Assembly: GCF_040549045.1 (NCBI RefSeq) | Contig: NZ_JBEWTB010000002.1 | Location: 4,390,501 to 4,454,500, forward strand | Source of the DNA: Endozoicomonas sp. NE40 | GTDB lineage: Bacteria > Pseudomonadota > Gammaproteobacteria > Pseudomonadales > Endozoicomonadaceae | DNA: 64,000 nucleotides | Reading direction: 5' to 3' | In this document: positions 25,829 through 34,507 of the stretch, in pieces | Layout of the letters: every line of letters begins with the position of its first letter | Numbering within the stretch: position 1 is the first letter of the stretch | Notes under the pieces: generated by a model | What the model saw: only the letters and a program-made list of their open reading frames with translations | What the model was told of the DNA's origin: nothing | Database searches by the model: none | Program-made: the position numbers and the translations under genes

Positions 25829-26938
25829 ATGAAAAAGGTAGGACTTGTCGGCTGGCGAGGCATGGTAGGCTCTGTTCTGATGGAGCGTATGCGGGAAGAG
25901 AATGATTTTGCCAGCATTGACCCGGTGTTTTTCACCACCTCACAACACGGACAACCCGGCCCGGATATTGGTAAGCCGGTTCAGCCTTTGCAGGACGCCT
26001 TTTCCATCGACGCATTGCGGGAGATGGATATTATTATTTCCTGTCAGGGTGGTGACTACACCAGTAAAGTGTTTCAACCTTTGCGTGACAGTGGCTGGGA
26101 CGGCTACTGGATTGATGCCGCGTCTTCACTGCGGATGAATGACGACAGTGTTATTGTTCTGGACCCGGTTAACCGTCATGTGGTTGATCAGGCTCTGGAG
26201 TCTGGCGTGAAAAACTATATTGGTGGCAACTGCACCGTCAGTCTGATGTTAATGGCTGTGGGTGGACTGTTCCGTGAAGGGCTGGTGCGCTGGGTCAGTG
26301 CCATGACGTATCAGGCCGCCAGTGGAGCCGGGGCGCGTAATATGCGTGAGCTGATCAACCAGATGGGCTGCATCCGCGACAATGTTGCCGGTGAACTGGC
26401 TGATCCTTCCAGTGCCATTCTGGATATTGACCGAAAAACCTCGGATCTGCTGCGCAGCAGTGATCTGCCTCAGAGTGAGTTTGGTGTACCGCTGGCGGGA
26501 AGCCTGATTCCTTATATTGATAAGCAGCTGGACAATGGTCAGAGTCGGGAAGAGTGGAAGGCGCAGTCGGAAACCAACAAAATTCTGGGTTTATACAACG
26601 GTGGCATTATTCCCATTGATGGCGTGTGTGTCCGTATCGGTGCCATGCGCTGTCACAGTCAGGCGCTGACCCTGAAACTGAACCGGGATATTCCGATGTC
26701 GGATATTGAAAGCATTATTGCTGAATCAAACGACTGGGTATCGGTTGTACCCAATGACCGTGAAGCAACCCTACAACAGCTGACACCTGCAGCGGTGACA
26801 GGCAAGCTGGACATTCCGGCAGGGCGTTTGCGCAAGCTGAATATGGGTAATGAGTACCTGTCAGCCTTTACGGTGGGTGACCAGCTGTTGTGGGGGGCTG
26901 CCGAGCCTCTGCGGCGGATGCTGAATATTCTTGTGTGA
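25829..26938 (+). CDS. asd: Aspartate-semialdehyde dehydrogenase
   Basis: Makes aspartate semialdehyde, precursor of lysine/diaminopimelate, threonine and methionine. Start chosen at ATG 25829, which follows GGAGGG by five bases; the frame also allows ATG 25817. 369 residues of the Gram-negative Asd type: VGWRGMVGSVLMERM at the N-terminus, catalytic Cys in GGNCTVSLML near residue 135, QAASGAGARNM near 165, and RIGAMRCHSQAL with the catalytic His near 274. A run of nine C bases (26942-26950) follows the stop. Confidence 0.97.
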   Translation: MKKVGLVGWRGMVGSVLMERMREENDFASIDPVFFTTSQHGQPGPDIGKPVQPLQDAFSIDALREMDIIISCQGGDYTSKVFQPLRDSGWDGYWIDAASSLRMNDDSVIVLDPVNRHVVDQALESGVKNYIGGNCTVSLMLMAVGGLFREGLVRWVSAMTYQAASGAGARNMRELINQMGCIRDNVAGELADPSSAILDIDRKTSDLLRSSDLPQSEFGVPLAGSLIPYIDKQLDNGQSREEWKAQSETNKILGLYNGGIIPIDGVCVRIGAMRCHSQALTLKLNRDIPMSDIESIIAESNDWVSVVPNDREATLQQLTPAAVTGKLDIPAGRLRKLNMGNEYLSAFTVGDQLLWGAAEPLRRMLNILV

Positions 26939-27136
26939 GTACCCCCCCCCATTCAGAGGGCAGTATCTGAACTGCTCTCTGTCACAAGGTTTTACAAATC
27001 GTACTTTGAAAGTTGCCCCTGTTTTTCCTTTTCAAGCATTTCTGCCGATGACTCTCATAAGCACAACTAATCACACAAAGAGGAGCCGTTGAACAATCAG
27101 TCTCCTCCGTTATTGAAGCAGCGACAAGGATGGATT

Positions 27137-27997
27137 ATGAAAATATCTCAGGCAACCCCGTCAAAACCTGTTTCTGAGACAAGTAGCCAGTTGTCATCTG
27201 ATCAAAGTGCGGATGGATCGGTAAAACGGGTATCTGGCACCAGGCATATACCAGAAGGAATACGCTTTGACAGGGCAGGTAAATCATTGAGGCAGAGAAA
27301 AGTCGCCAAAAACCCTGTTAAGAAACTTTTTCTCAGGGTTAAAGCCCGGTTGTTAAAATTGGACAAGCCCTCGAAAACGCAATCAGGGCCTGTTATCCCG
27401 GAAAGAAAAAGCGTGATGTTTGCAGAAAAAATGAACCGGGAACAACTCACGGAGGCATTGCTGTTTGAATGGACTGGAAAAAAACTGAGCAGTTTTCCCA
27501 AAGATCAGCGCAAAGCCGTTGATAACCTGAACAGTTTTTCCATGACGGCTTTTAAGAAATTATTGGAACAGGGGGACACCCTGTCTACAACAGAGATTCC
27601 AAATTGTGTGGTTTGTTCAAAACCCGGTAGTCAGTTTCCAGAACGCGCTCAGGAGCTGCTTTCGGAAGTGCTGACAAAATACCCGGATCTGAAGACCAAA
27701 ATTGAGCGGAGTGACGGGCTTTTCAAAACACCTGTCATGATTGCTGAGGAGCCAGAGGAAGCGTTACTAAACCCGGAAGAGCTGCAGAGGCAAAAGGCGG
27801 GAGTCTCATATTACCCGAGGATTGAGACCGGTGATGTCTCGCTCAGTTCAGCAACCACCCTGTTTATTCCTAACGAAGTGAAAAACCACAAGCAAGCGGT
27901 TAAAAGTTTGGCAAAGGCGTTGGAACGTGCGATTGACAGAGCTGAACAAATTGTGCCAGAAGAGTCCAGGGCGACAGCCAGACAGCTACGCAGTTGA
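27137..27997 (+). CDS. Orphan protein, basic Ser/Thr-rich N-terminus
   Basis: No family recognised. ATG 27137 has AAGGA six bases upstream; a TTG at 27089, also with a GAGGAG, would add 16 residues. The 286-residue product has a Ser/Thr/Gln-rich first 35 residues of the kind seen in type III secretion signals. A very basic segment follows (residues 50-85, RQRKVAKNPVKKLFLRVKAR), then a mixed helical body with a CVVC motif near 157 and no membrane helix. It interrupts the usual asd-usg neighbourhood. Possible effector, unproven. Confidence 0.55.
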   Translation: MKISQATPSKPVSETSSQLSSDQSADGSVKRVSGTRHIPEGIRFDRAGKSLRQRKVAKNPVKKLFLRVKARLLKLDKPSKTQSGPVIPERKSVMFAEKMNREQLTEALLFEWTGKKLSSFPKDQRKAVDNLNSFSMTAFKKLLEQGDTLSTTEIPNCVVCSKPGSQFPERAQELLSEVLTKYPDLKTKIERSDGLFKTPVMIAEEPEEALLNPEELQRQKAGVSYYPRIETGDVSLSSATTLFIPNEVKNHKQAVKSLAKALERAIDRAEQIVPEESRATARQLRS

Positions 27998-28110
27998 CGG
28001 AATTCGTAGTATTTGTTCAGAAACAGGGATTGTCAGCCTGAAGTTCGGTACCATGTTGTTATGAAACAAGGTTTTTATGAACCAAGCGTTTGAATAATAA
28101 CAAAAGTACT

Positions 28111-28554
28111 ATGACAGAATCACCATTTGCTGAGATGGCCCGGCGCTTTCTCACGATCATTCCCCATTGTCAGGAACTGAATATCAGTCTGGTATCCGCC
28201 AGCCCTGAAGGCGTGGAGTTTATAATGCCTTTTCAGGCTGGCCTCGAAGCCAACCCTGGTAGCGGTATCATTCACTCTGGCGCTATCACCACTTTGCTGG
28301 ATACAGTGTCTGGCATGTCTGCATTAACAGGGCTACCGGAAGTTGAACCCTGTCCGACCCTGGATTTACGGCTGGATCATCTGGCGTTGCCTGAGCCAGG
28401 CAGGGCTATTCATGCTTTTGCCGAAGCTTATCGGGTTACCCGTTCCGTTGTATTTACCCGGGGGTATGCCTTTAACACCGATCATACACAGCCTTTCGTG
28501 CATGCTGTCGGTACCTTTATGCGGGTCAGCAGCAAAACCTCCGGAGGGCAGTAA
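28111..28554 (+). CDS. PaaI-family hotdog-fold thioesterase (first of a pair)
   Basis: About 147 residues from ATG 28111; a TTG at 28090 is possible and neither has a strong ribosome site. The hotdog-fold segment SGIIHSGAITTLLDTVSGMSA contains the H-S/G-G-A and catalytic-Asp arrangement of PaaI/YigI-like acyl-CoA thioesterases, which hydrolyse aryl- or acyl-CoA. The next gene encodes a second, divergent hotdog protein 2 bp downstream, so the two may form a heteromer. Confidence 0.75.
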   Translation: MTESPFAEMARRFLTIIPHCQELNISLVSASPEGVEFIMPFQAGLEANPGSGIIHSGAITTLLDTVSGMSALTGLPEVEPCPTLDLRLDHLALPEPGRAIHAFAEAYRVTRSVVFTRGYAFNTDHTQPFVHAVGTFMRVSSKTSGGQ

Positions 28555-28556
28555 TC

Positions 28557-29006
28557 ATGGCAGATATGGAAAAACTGCTGCAGTCGGTGGAAGAGGCCCG
28601 AAACAGTCGGGATTACGCCCCGTTATGCCAGCACATCCCATACGCCCGCAAGATTGGTATGAGCTGTCAGTCAGACAGTGAGGGCGCGCTGTTTCTGTTA
28701 CCGGGCAGCGAAAAGAATATTGGCAATCCCATGTTGCCTGCGATTCATGGTGGCGTTGTGGGAGGTTTTATGGAAATGGCGGCGGCTGCCCATTTGATGT
28801 TGTTTATGGACGAACCCCGAACCCCGAAGATGATTGATTTTTCCCTGGATTATCTGCGTTCTTCCCGGGTGGTGGATACTTTTGCCCGTTGCGAGGTAGT
28901 CCGGCAGGGTAACCGGGTAGCCAATGTGATGATAAAAGCCTGGCAGGCTGACCCGTCGGCACCGGTAGCCATTGGCAGGGCGCACTTCAAACTCAGCCAT
29001 CGTTGA
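28557..29006 (+). CDS. PaaI-family hotdog-fold thioesterase (second of a pair)
   Basis: 149 residues, with GGAGGG upstream of the ATG. The segment LPAIHGGVVGGFMEMAAAAHL keeps the hotdog pattern HGG but has Glu where the first copy has Asp; MIDFSLDYLRSS is the usual central strand. Members of this family hydrolyse acyl-CoA thioesters. It is coupled to the preceding paralogue. The stop codon lies inside a hairpin and in a 14-bp tandem repeat. Confidence 0.75.
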   Translation: MADMEKLLQSVEEARNSRDYAPLCQHIPYARKIGMSCQSDSEGALFLLPGSEKNIGNPMLPAIHGGVVGGFMEMAAAAHLMLFMDEPRTPKMIDFSLDYLRSSRVVDTFARCEVVRQGNRVANVMIKAWQADPSAPVAIGRAHFKLSHR

Positions 29007-29014
29007 GTTTGAAG
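28985..29014 (+). terminator. Hairpin over the second thioesterase stop
   Basis: CTTCAAACTCA (28985-28995) pairs perfectly with TGAGTTTGAAG (29004-29014), and a second copy of the right arm is at 29018-29028, allowing two alternative stems. No T-run follows, so termination is uncertain. Confidence 0.45.
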
Positions 29015-29029
29015 TGTTGAGTTTGAAGA
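29002..29029. repeat. 14-bp tandem duplication spanning a stop codon
   Basis: GTTGAGTTTGAAGT (29002-29015) is followed directly by GTTGAGTTTGAAGA (29016-29029). The first copy contains the TGA stop of the thioesterase gene. Confidence 0.85.
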
Positions 29030-29107
29030 GCATAACGCATGGCACGACTTTTCTGTTAGCTTCTGATAAATTGCGCGACGACAAGCAAGACGTAATAGAG
29101 AGAAAGC

Positions 29108-30097
29108 ATGAACAAACTGTTCGATGTAGTGGTATACGATGCGGGCAGCCTGAATGGTGAAGCCCTGCTGGCACTGCTGGATGAACGTGTGTTTCCGGTC
29201 GGAAGCCTGTATGCCATTGCCGAAAATCCTGAGCCTGATGCCGTCGTGAGCTTTCAGGAGCAGGATGTCGATGTGCTCAAAGCGGAAGGCTTTGAATTTG
29301 TCGATGCCGATCTGCTGATTCTGCCAGCGGGCTGTAAAGCGTCTGATGAACTGGTCAGCAGGGCAACTGAGTCTGGTTGCCTGGTTATTGACGGACGCCC
29401 GGGCAGTCAGGCAGGGCCGATGATGATGCCGGGGATCAATGAGGATCAGCTGGACAGTGCCAGAGATAATAAAGTCGTGGTTGTGCCATCCAGCCCTGCG
29501 GCGCTGATGCTACCCGTCCTTAAACCACTGGAAGAAGCGCTGGGCATTGACTCGGTGAGTGTGACGGTGTGCCAGTCGGTATCGGACCTGGGCAATGACG
29601 GTATTAATGAACTGCGCAAACAGACCATTGAGCTGTTAAACGGCAAGCCGGTGTCAGGCGGTCGTATGGCGTTTAACCTGTTGCCACAGGTGGGAGAGCT
29701 GGACAGCAACGGTGTGTCTTCTCAGGAACAGGGCATTATTAATGAACTGGTTGAAGGGCTTGGCAGTGGCGATGTGCGAATAAACCCAACCTGCGTCAGG
29801 GTTCCGGTGTTTTTCGGTGACAGCCTGTCGATTCAGCTGGAGCTGGACAGGCAGGCCGATGCCTCCGCTGTCAGAGAGCTGCTTTCTGGTATTCAGGGTG
29901 TAGAGTTAACGACAGAGGATGATCACCCAACCGTTGAAACCGTTGCGGGAAATGACAGCATTGTGGTGGGCCGAATCCGGCATCAGACGGCATTTGCCGG
30001 ACAACTGGCACTGTGGCTGGTGGCAGACCCGGTAAGACGTACAGCCATTAACACCATTGACATGGCAGAAATATTGCTAAAAGACTTTTTAAAATGA
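29108..30097 (+). CDS. usg: Usg, aspartate-semialdehyde dehydrogenase homologue
   Basis: 329 residues with the Asd fold (N-terminal Rossmann part, dimerisation domain after about residue 130) but without the catalytic Cys: the segment PSSPAALMLPVLKPL has Ser where Asd has the NCST-type Cys. Usg proteins are found beside asd, fimV and truA in many gammaproteobacteria and have no established enzyme activity. AGAGAGAAAG lies upstream of the ATG. Placement before fimV-truA agrees with the family. Confidence 0.85.
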   Translation: MNKLFDVVVYDAGSLNGEALLALLDERVFPVGSLYAIAENPEPDAVVSFQEQDVDVLKAEGFEFVDADLLILPAGCKASDELVSRATESGCLVIDGRPGSQAGPMMMPGINEDQLDSARDNKVVVVPSSPAALMLPVLKPLEEALGIDSVSVTVCQSVSDLGNDGINELRKQTIELLNGKPVSGGRMAFNLLPQVGELDSNGVSSQEQGIINELVEGLGSGDVRINPTCVRVPVFFGDSLSIQLELDRQADASAVRELLSGIQGVELTTEDDHPTVETVAGNDSIVVGRIRHQTAFAGQLALWLVADPVRRTAINTIDMAEILLKDFLK

Positions 30098-30125
30098 TAA
30101 CTTAGCTTTTATCAGTGAAGCTCCC

Positions 30126-30154
30126 TTATTGTCCTTGTTTGAAAGGGGTACAAT
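30126..30154 (+). promoter_or_regulatory. Sigma70-like promoter for fimV
   Basis: TTATTG (30126-30131) and TACAAT (30149-30154) are 17 bp apart, in the 250-bp gap between usg and fimV. This leaves a leader of about 190 nt before the fimV ATG. Confidence 0.6.
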
Positions 30155-30349
30155 AAAGTCAGACTGTGGTTTTTGTCCTGATTGCCGACGAAAACTACAT
30201 CTGCAGTAAACAGCCGTGATTATGAAATGCCGTTTTCGTTACCTTGAGTGATGAAAATGGCATTGGCATGGTAAAAGGGGCAGGTGGAGTTCCGGGAAAG
30301 AGATTGAGGTTCGTCTGCTGGCTTTCCCGGCAAAAAACAACAAGGATTC

Positions 30350-32722
30350 ATGATGAGACTACAGAAGCTTGTAGTAGCTATGGCTATGACAGGAGCTTTG
30401 GGCTCGGGTTTGGCTAATGCACTGGGTTTAGGAGAAGTGACCATGCATTCGTCGCTGAACCAGCCTCTGGATGCTGAAATAGAGCTACTGCAACTCAGGG
30501 ATCTCACCCGCAACGAAATTCTGCCAAACCTTGCCAGTCGCAGTGATTTTCAAAGGGCTGGTATTGGTCGGCCTTTCTCTCTGTCCAGCCTCAGTTTTAA
30601 AACCAGGATTCGTGAAGACGGTACCGGGTATATTCATGTGACCAGTGCAGACGCCGTCCGGGAACCGTTTCTTAATTTTCTGATGGAAGTACACTGGCCC
30701 AGCGGCAGACTGCTCAGGGAGTATACCCTGTTGCTTGACCCTCCTTCATTCAGTGAACAACCGGCACAGCCTGTTCGCCCTCCGACAACCCGGCCCTACG
30801 CAGCCCGTCCGCCGATTCAGCAGCCTGATCCTTATGTTGAGCCTCATAACAGGCGCACCGATGACTACCTGCCTGCGCCGGAACGGGCTCTGCAACCCGA
30901 AATCCGTCCAATCACCGAGCGACCATTTGGCAGCGCCCGGCAGACGACACAGGATGATACGACAACCGGTTCCACAGTAAGAAGTTATAAGGTTCAGCCA
31001 AACGATAATCTGTGGAGTATTGCCCGGGCTGTCAGGCCATCGGGAGAGTTGTCGGTTCAGCAGACCATGGTGGCTATTCAGCGCAATAACCCGAATGCCT
31101 TTATGCGGGAAAACATCAATGAGCTGAAGAAGGGGCAGGTGCTGCGTATTCCGACTCAGGACGACATCCTGTCCATGAGTTACCAGGAATCTGTCGCCGA
31201 AGTGGCAAAACAGAATCGTGAGTGGCAGGCCCGTCTGGAACAACTGGATGCCAGTCGTCGTTCAAAGGCCGATACGGCGGGCGATGGTACAGTGGCAGAT
31301 GGTCGTTTAACCATTGTCGGCTCAGACAATGCAGCCGGGACGGGCCAGGATCAGGGTGGTGGCAGTGGTAGCGCTGACACAGGTGCTTTGAAGAACGATC
31401 TCAGCATAACTCAGGAAAAAATGGATGAACTGAGCCGTGAAAACGATGAGCTGAGAAGTCGTCTGAAAGACCTGGATGAACAAATTGCCACTCTGAAACG
31501 GCTGATTACTCTGAAAGACGATCAGATGGCGGCACTGCAGTCTTCGGGAAATGAACCTGAAGCTAAACCCAAACCCAAACCCAAGCCTGCTCAGGAATCA
31601 AAACCAATGGTTCCTCCGAAGGAAGAGGGTGGACTGCTGTTCTGGATTCTGGGCGCTCTGGTCCCCGTTGGTCTGGCCGGTGCATTCCTGGTGTATCGCC
31701 GTCGCAAGAAGGCTCAGGATGAGGACGATTTTGATATTGATGGTGATGGTTCGGAAGCGATGCCGCTCATGGGCGAGGATCTTTTAGCCGACGACGAAGA
31801 ACTGCAGCTGGATGAGACTCTGGAGATTGATGAAGAGGCCCTGAGTGATAGAGAGTTTGAAGGCGAGCCTGAAGAAACTGTTCAGCAGACTCAGGATGCG
31901 CTCAGTGAAGCGGATATTTATATTGCTTATGGTCGTTTCCCGCAGGCAGCTGAGTTGTTGGGTAAGTCGATAACGGCTGGGCCAGAGCGTACAGATTTAC
32001 GTTTGAAACTGTTAGAAGTTCACGCTGAAGCCAATGACCTGGATAGTTTTAAAGCCGCGTTAGCTGAGTTGGAGGCTCTGGGTAATGAAGACGCTAACCG
32101 GCAGGCCGACGTATTTAAAGCTCGATTCCCGACTGATGCCTTCATGCAGGAAGGAGGCGAACCGGTTGTTAATGACCTGAGTGATGTTGATCTGAGTGAA
32201 GAGGCTGACAGTGAGCAGGAGTTTGACCTTGGCGAGCTGGATGACGAGGATGGCCTGGAAGCTGAAGAACCGGGGGATGATCTGGAATTCGACTTCAGTG
32301 AAGACGATGAAGGGGATGAAGAGTTGCCTGATCTTGATCTTGAGGATCTGGATCTGATCGATGAGCCTGATGCTGAAGGAAGCAATGATCAGGGTGATGC
32401 CGATCTGGATGATCTGGATCTTGGCTTTGATCCTGACTCAGACTCTGACTCTGATTTTGACTCTGACCACGAAGAGGAAAGTGCTGGCGACAGTGCGATT
32501 TCGGACAGTATGTCCGATTTCGAGGCAGCGCTGGATGACGACGATGACCTGGACTTCCTTTCCGACGAAGACGAAGTGTCCACAAAGCTGGACCTGGCCA
32601 GGGCTTATATGGATATGGGTGATCAGGAAGGCGCCCGTGAGATTCTGCAGGAAGTGCTGGATAGTGGCAACGATGAACAAAAAGAGGAAGCTCAGACTCT
32701 GATTCAGGGGCTGGACGGTTGA
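30350..32722 (+). CDS. fimV: FimV, polar peptidoglycan-binding motility/assembly protein
   Basis: 790-residue inner-membrane protein that in Pseudomonas organises type IV pili, type II secretion and polar signalling. Order seen: signal peptide (AMTGALGSGLANA), N-terminal FimV domain (LGEVTMHSSLNQPLDAEIELL), a Pro/Arg-rich linker, a LysM-like domain (about 210-268, SYKVQPNDNLWSIARAV), a coiled coil (about 355-400), one membrane helix (about 430-450, FWILGALVPVGLAGAFLVY), a very acidic cytoplasmic region, and the conserved C-terminal helical motif (KLDLARAYMDMGDQEGAREI). It is preceded by a promoter candidate and sits in the usual usg-fimV-truA order. Confidence 0.93.
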   Translation: MMRLQKLVVAMAMTGALGSGLANALGLGEVTMHSSLNQPLDAEIELLQLRDLTRNEILPNLASRSDFQRAGIGRPFSLSSLSFKTRIREDGTGYIHVTSADAVREPFLNFLMEVHWPSGRLLREYTLLLDPPSFSEQPAQPVRPPTTRPYAARPPIQQPDPYVEPHNRRTDDYLPAPERALQPEIRPITERPFGSARQTTQDDTTTGSTVRSYKVQPNDNLWSIARAVRPSGELSVQQTMVAIQRNNPNAFMRENINELKKGQVLRIPTQDDILSMSYQESVAEVAKQNREWQARLEQLDASRRSKADTAGDGTVADGRLTIVGSDNAAGTGQDQGGGSGSADTGALKNDLSITQEKMDELSRENDELRSRLKDLDEQIATLKRLITLKDDQMAALQSSGNEPEAKPKPKPKPAQESKPMVPPKEEGGLLFWILGALVPVGLAGAFLVYRRRKKAQDEDDFDIDGDGSEAMPLMGEDLLADDEELQLDETLEIDEEALSDREFEGEPEETVQQTQDALSEADIYIAYGRFPQAAELLGKSITAGPERTDLRLKLLEVHAEANDLDSFKAALAELEALGNEDANRQADVFKARFPTDAFMQEGGEPVVNDLSDVDLSEEADSEQEFDLGELDDEDGLEAEEPGDDLEFDFSEDDEGDEELPDLDLEDLDLIDEPDAEGSNDQGDADLDDLDLGFDPDSDSDSDFDSDHEEESAGDSAISDSMSDFEAALDDDDDLDFLSDEDEVSTKLDLARAYMDMGDQEGAREILQEVLDSGNDEQKEEAQTLIQGLDG

Positions 32723-32802
32723 CCTGACTGTCGGTAAATCCCGTTTGCAAATTGCGGCGTCTGTTATTACATTCGCTGCTTTTGTATTCAAGTAGAGTGT
32801 TC

Positions 32803-33609
32803 ATGCCCCGTTTCGCAGCCAGTGTTCAATACGACGGTTCCCACTACCATGGCTGGCAGAGCCTGAAAAGCGGCCTGCCAACTGTTCAGGCGGCTGTTGA
32901 AGCTGCCCTCTCCAAAGTGGCTAACCATCCTGTTTCTGTGGTGTGTGCTGGCCGTACCGATGCCGGTGTTCACGGTTCCAACCAGATTATTCATTTTGAT
33001 TCTGATTCTGTTCGCAGCGAACGTGGTTGGGCTTATGGCTCAAATACCAACCTGCCGGATGATGTAGCCATTAACTGGGTCATACCTGTTTGTGATGAGT
33101 TTCATGCACGCTTTTCAGCACAGTGGCGTCGCTATCGTTACGTGATTTACAACCATCCGATTCGTCCTGCCCACCTGCCTAAAGGCGTAACCTGGAATTA
33201 TCGGCCTCTGGACGTAGAACGTATGCAGACTGCCGCCCGGCATCTGGTTGGCGAGCATGATTTTACCTCCTATCGCGCGGTTCAGTGTCAGGCAAAGAAT
33301 CCGGTTCGTACCATTTCCCGATTAACGGTGACACGGCATGGGCATCTGATTGTGCTGGACATTCAGGCTAACGCCTTTTTGCATCACATGGTTCGGAATA
33401 TTGCGGGCGTACTGATGACCATTGGTTCAGGTAAGCATGAGCCTGACTGGGCAAAGACCGTTCTGGAAGCAAGAGACAGAACCGAGGGTGGTGTGACTGC
33501 ACCGCCATTTGGTTTGTATTTTGTGGATGTGGGCTATCCGGAAACATTCGGCTTGCCAGCCAGTGAGCCTAATCCACACTTTGTTGCGCCTCTGTTACCC
33601 TGGCCGTAG
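32803..33609 (+). CDS. truA: tRNA pseudouridine(38-40) synthase
   Basis: Converts uridines 38-40 in the tRNA anticodon stem-loop to pseudouridine. Start taken at ATG 32803 (MPRFAASVQYDGSHYHGW), since the frame open to 32752 adds a non-conserved stretch. About 268 residues: catalytic Asp in CAGRTDAGVHG near residue 52, RYRYVIYN near 110, and FLHHMVRNIAGVLM near 200, all TruA signatures. Follows fimV, as in Pseudomonas. Confidence 0.95.
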   Translation: MPRFAASVQYDGSHYHGWQSLKSGLPTVQAAVEAALSKVANHPVSVVCAGRTDAGVHGSNQIIHFDSDSVRSERGWAYGSNTNLPDDVAINWVIPVCDEFHARFSAQWRRYRYVIYNHPIRPAHLPKGVTWNYRPLDVERMQTAARHLVGEHDFTSYRAVQCQAKNPVRTISRLTVTRHGHLIVLDIQANAFLHHMVRNIAGVLMTIGSGKHEPDWAKTVLEARDRTEGGVTAPPFGLYFVDVGYPETFGLPASEPNPHFVAPLLPWP

Positions 33610-33642
33610 AGAGTCCTTTTACGCCATTGAAGGCGCGTTATT

Positions 33643-33663
33643 GAACTCTTTATTGAAGAGTTC
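33643..33663 (+). terminator. Hairpin between truA and trpF
   Basis: GAACTCTT and AAGAGTTC form a perfect 8-bp stem with a 5-base loop within a stretch where TTATTGAA recurs three times. Only a weak T-rich tail follows; partial terminator or slippage product. Confidence 0.4.
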
Positions 33664-33728
33664 TTATTGAAGACAAGGAACTTCGGTTTCTGCTACTATC
33701 GGTTTTCTTTACCATCTGCAGTAAGGCA

Positions 33729-34475
33729 ATGTCTCTGGATACTACTTCCTTAAATAAGCAGACCTCTTTAACCAGGCAGCCATCTTTAACCAGGCAGGGC
33801 TCCCTGGCAAAAAAGGTTAGTAAAACCCGAATAAAGGTGTGTGGTATTACCTCAGTTGAGGATGCCGTGGCTGCTGTTGATGCGGGCGCTGATGCAATTG
33901 GGCTGGTGTTTTACGAAAAAAGCCCAAGGTCTGTCAGCATAGATCAGGCTCGTGAGATCGCTGTCTGTGTGCCACCGTTTATATCGGTTGTGGGACTGTT
34001 TGTTGATGCAGAGGATGAGTATATACAGGCTGTGCTGGAGCAGGTGCCTCTGACATTGTTGCAGTTTCATGGTAATGAGCCGGATGACTGGTGTCAGCGC
34101 TGGAACCGGCAGTATATCAAGGCGTTGCGGGTACGCCCGGAAATGTCTGTAAAACAGGCAGTAGCGCAATACCCCGGTGCCAGCGGGGTATTGCTGGATG
34201 CCTATCGTAAAGGGGTTCCGGGAGGGACAGGGGAGTCGTTTGACTGGACTTTAATCCCTGACTCTCTGGAAAAACCGGTCGTTCTGGCTGGTGGGCTGAA
34301 TGCAACCAATGTTGCCGAAGCCATCAAAAGGGTTTCACCGTTCGCGGTTGATGTCAGCAGTGGCGTCGAACTGAAGCCCGGAGAGAAAAATCACGATGCT
34401 GTCAGGGCCTTTGCCTGGGCGGTCGTGAGAGAGAATGATCAGGCTTCTGGTCAGCGTAAAACAGATGAACGCTGA
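33729..34475 (+). CDS. trpF: Phosphoribosylanthranilate isomerase with repeat-bearing N-terminus
   Basis: Fourth step of tryptophan biosynthesis. The barrel begins at about residue 35 (IKVCGITSVEDAVAA, catalytic Cys in KVCGIT) and contains DAIGLVFYEKSPRSV, VGLFVD, LQFHGNE, LLDAYRKGVPGGTGESFDW and VDVSSGVE. 248 residues is about 40 longer than usual. The extra N-terminus has a repeated SLTRQ motif encoded by an 18-bp tandem repeat. ATG 33729 has TAAGG upstream and no other ATG lies before the barrel. Followed by trpB, trpA, accD. Confidence 0.93.
   Translation: MSLDTTSLNKQTSLTRQPSLTRQGSLAKKVSKTRIKVCGITSVEDAVAAVDAGADAIGLVFYEKSPRSVSIDQAREIAVCVPPFISVVGLFVDAEDEYIQAVLEQVPLTLLQFHGNEPDDWCQRWNRQYIKALRVRPEMSVKQAVAQYPGASGVLLDAYRKGVPGGTGESFDWTLIPDSLEKPVVLAGGLNATNVAEAIKRVSPFAVDVSSGVELKPGEKNHDAVRAFAWAVVRENDQASGQRKTDER
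33765..33797. repeat. 18-bp tandem repeat in the 5' end of trpF
   Basis: TCTTTAACCAGGCAG occurs at 33765-33779 and 33783-33797. The period of 18 keeps the frame and encodes SLTRQP-SLTRQG. Confidence 0.85.
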
Positions 34476-34507
34476 AAGCAGTAGCCGGTAGAAATAGTAG
34501 GTAGAAA

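Noticed and set aside
26942..26950. Run of nine C bases after asd as a phase-variation tract
   Set aside because: It lies after the stop codon and before no close promoter, so slippage would not change a product; likely neutral.
32160..32590. Repetitive acidic-codon stretch as a separate repeat element
   Set aside because: It is the Asp/Glu-rich cytoplasmic region of FimV, a normal feature of that family.
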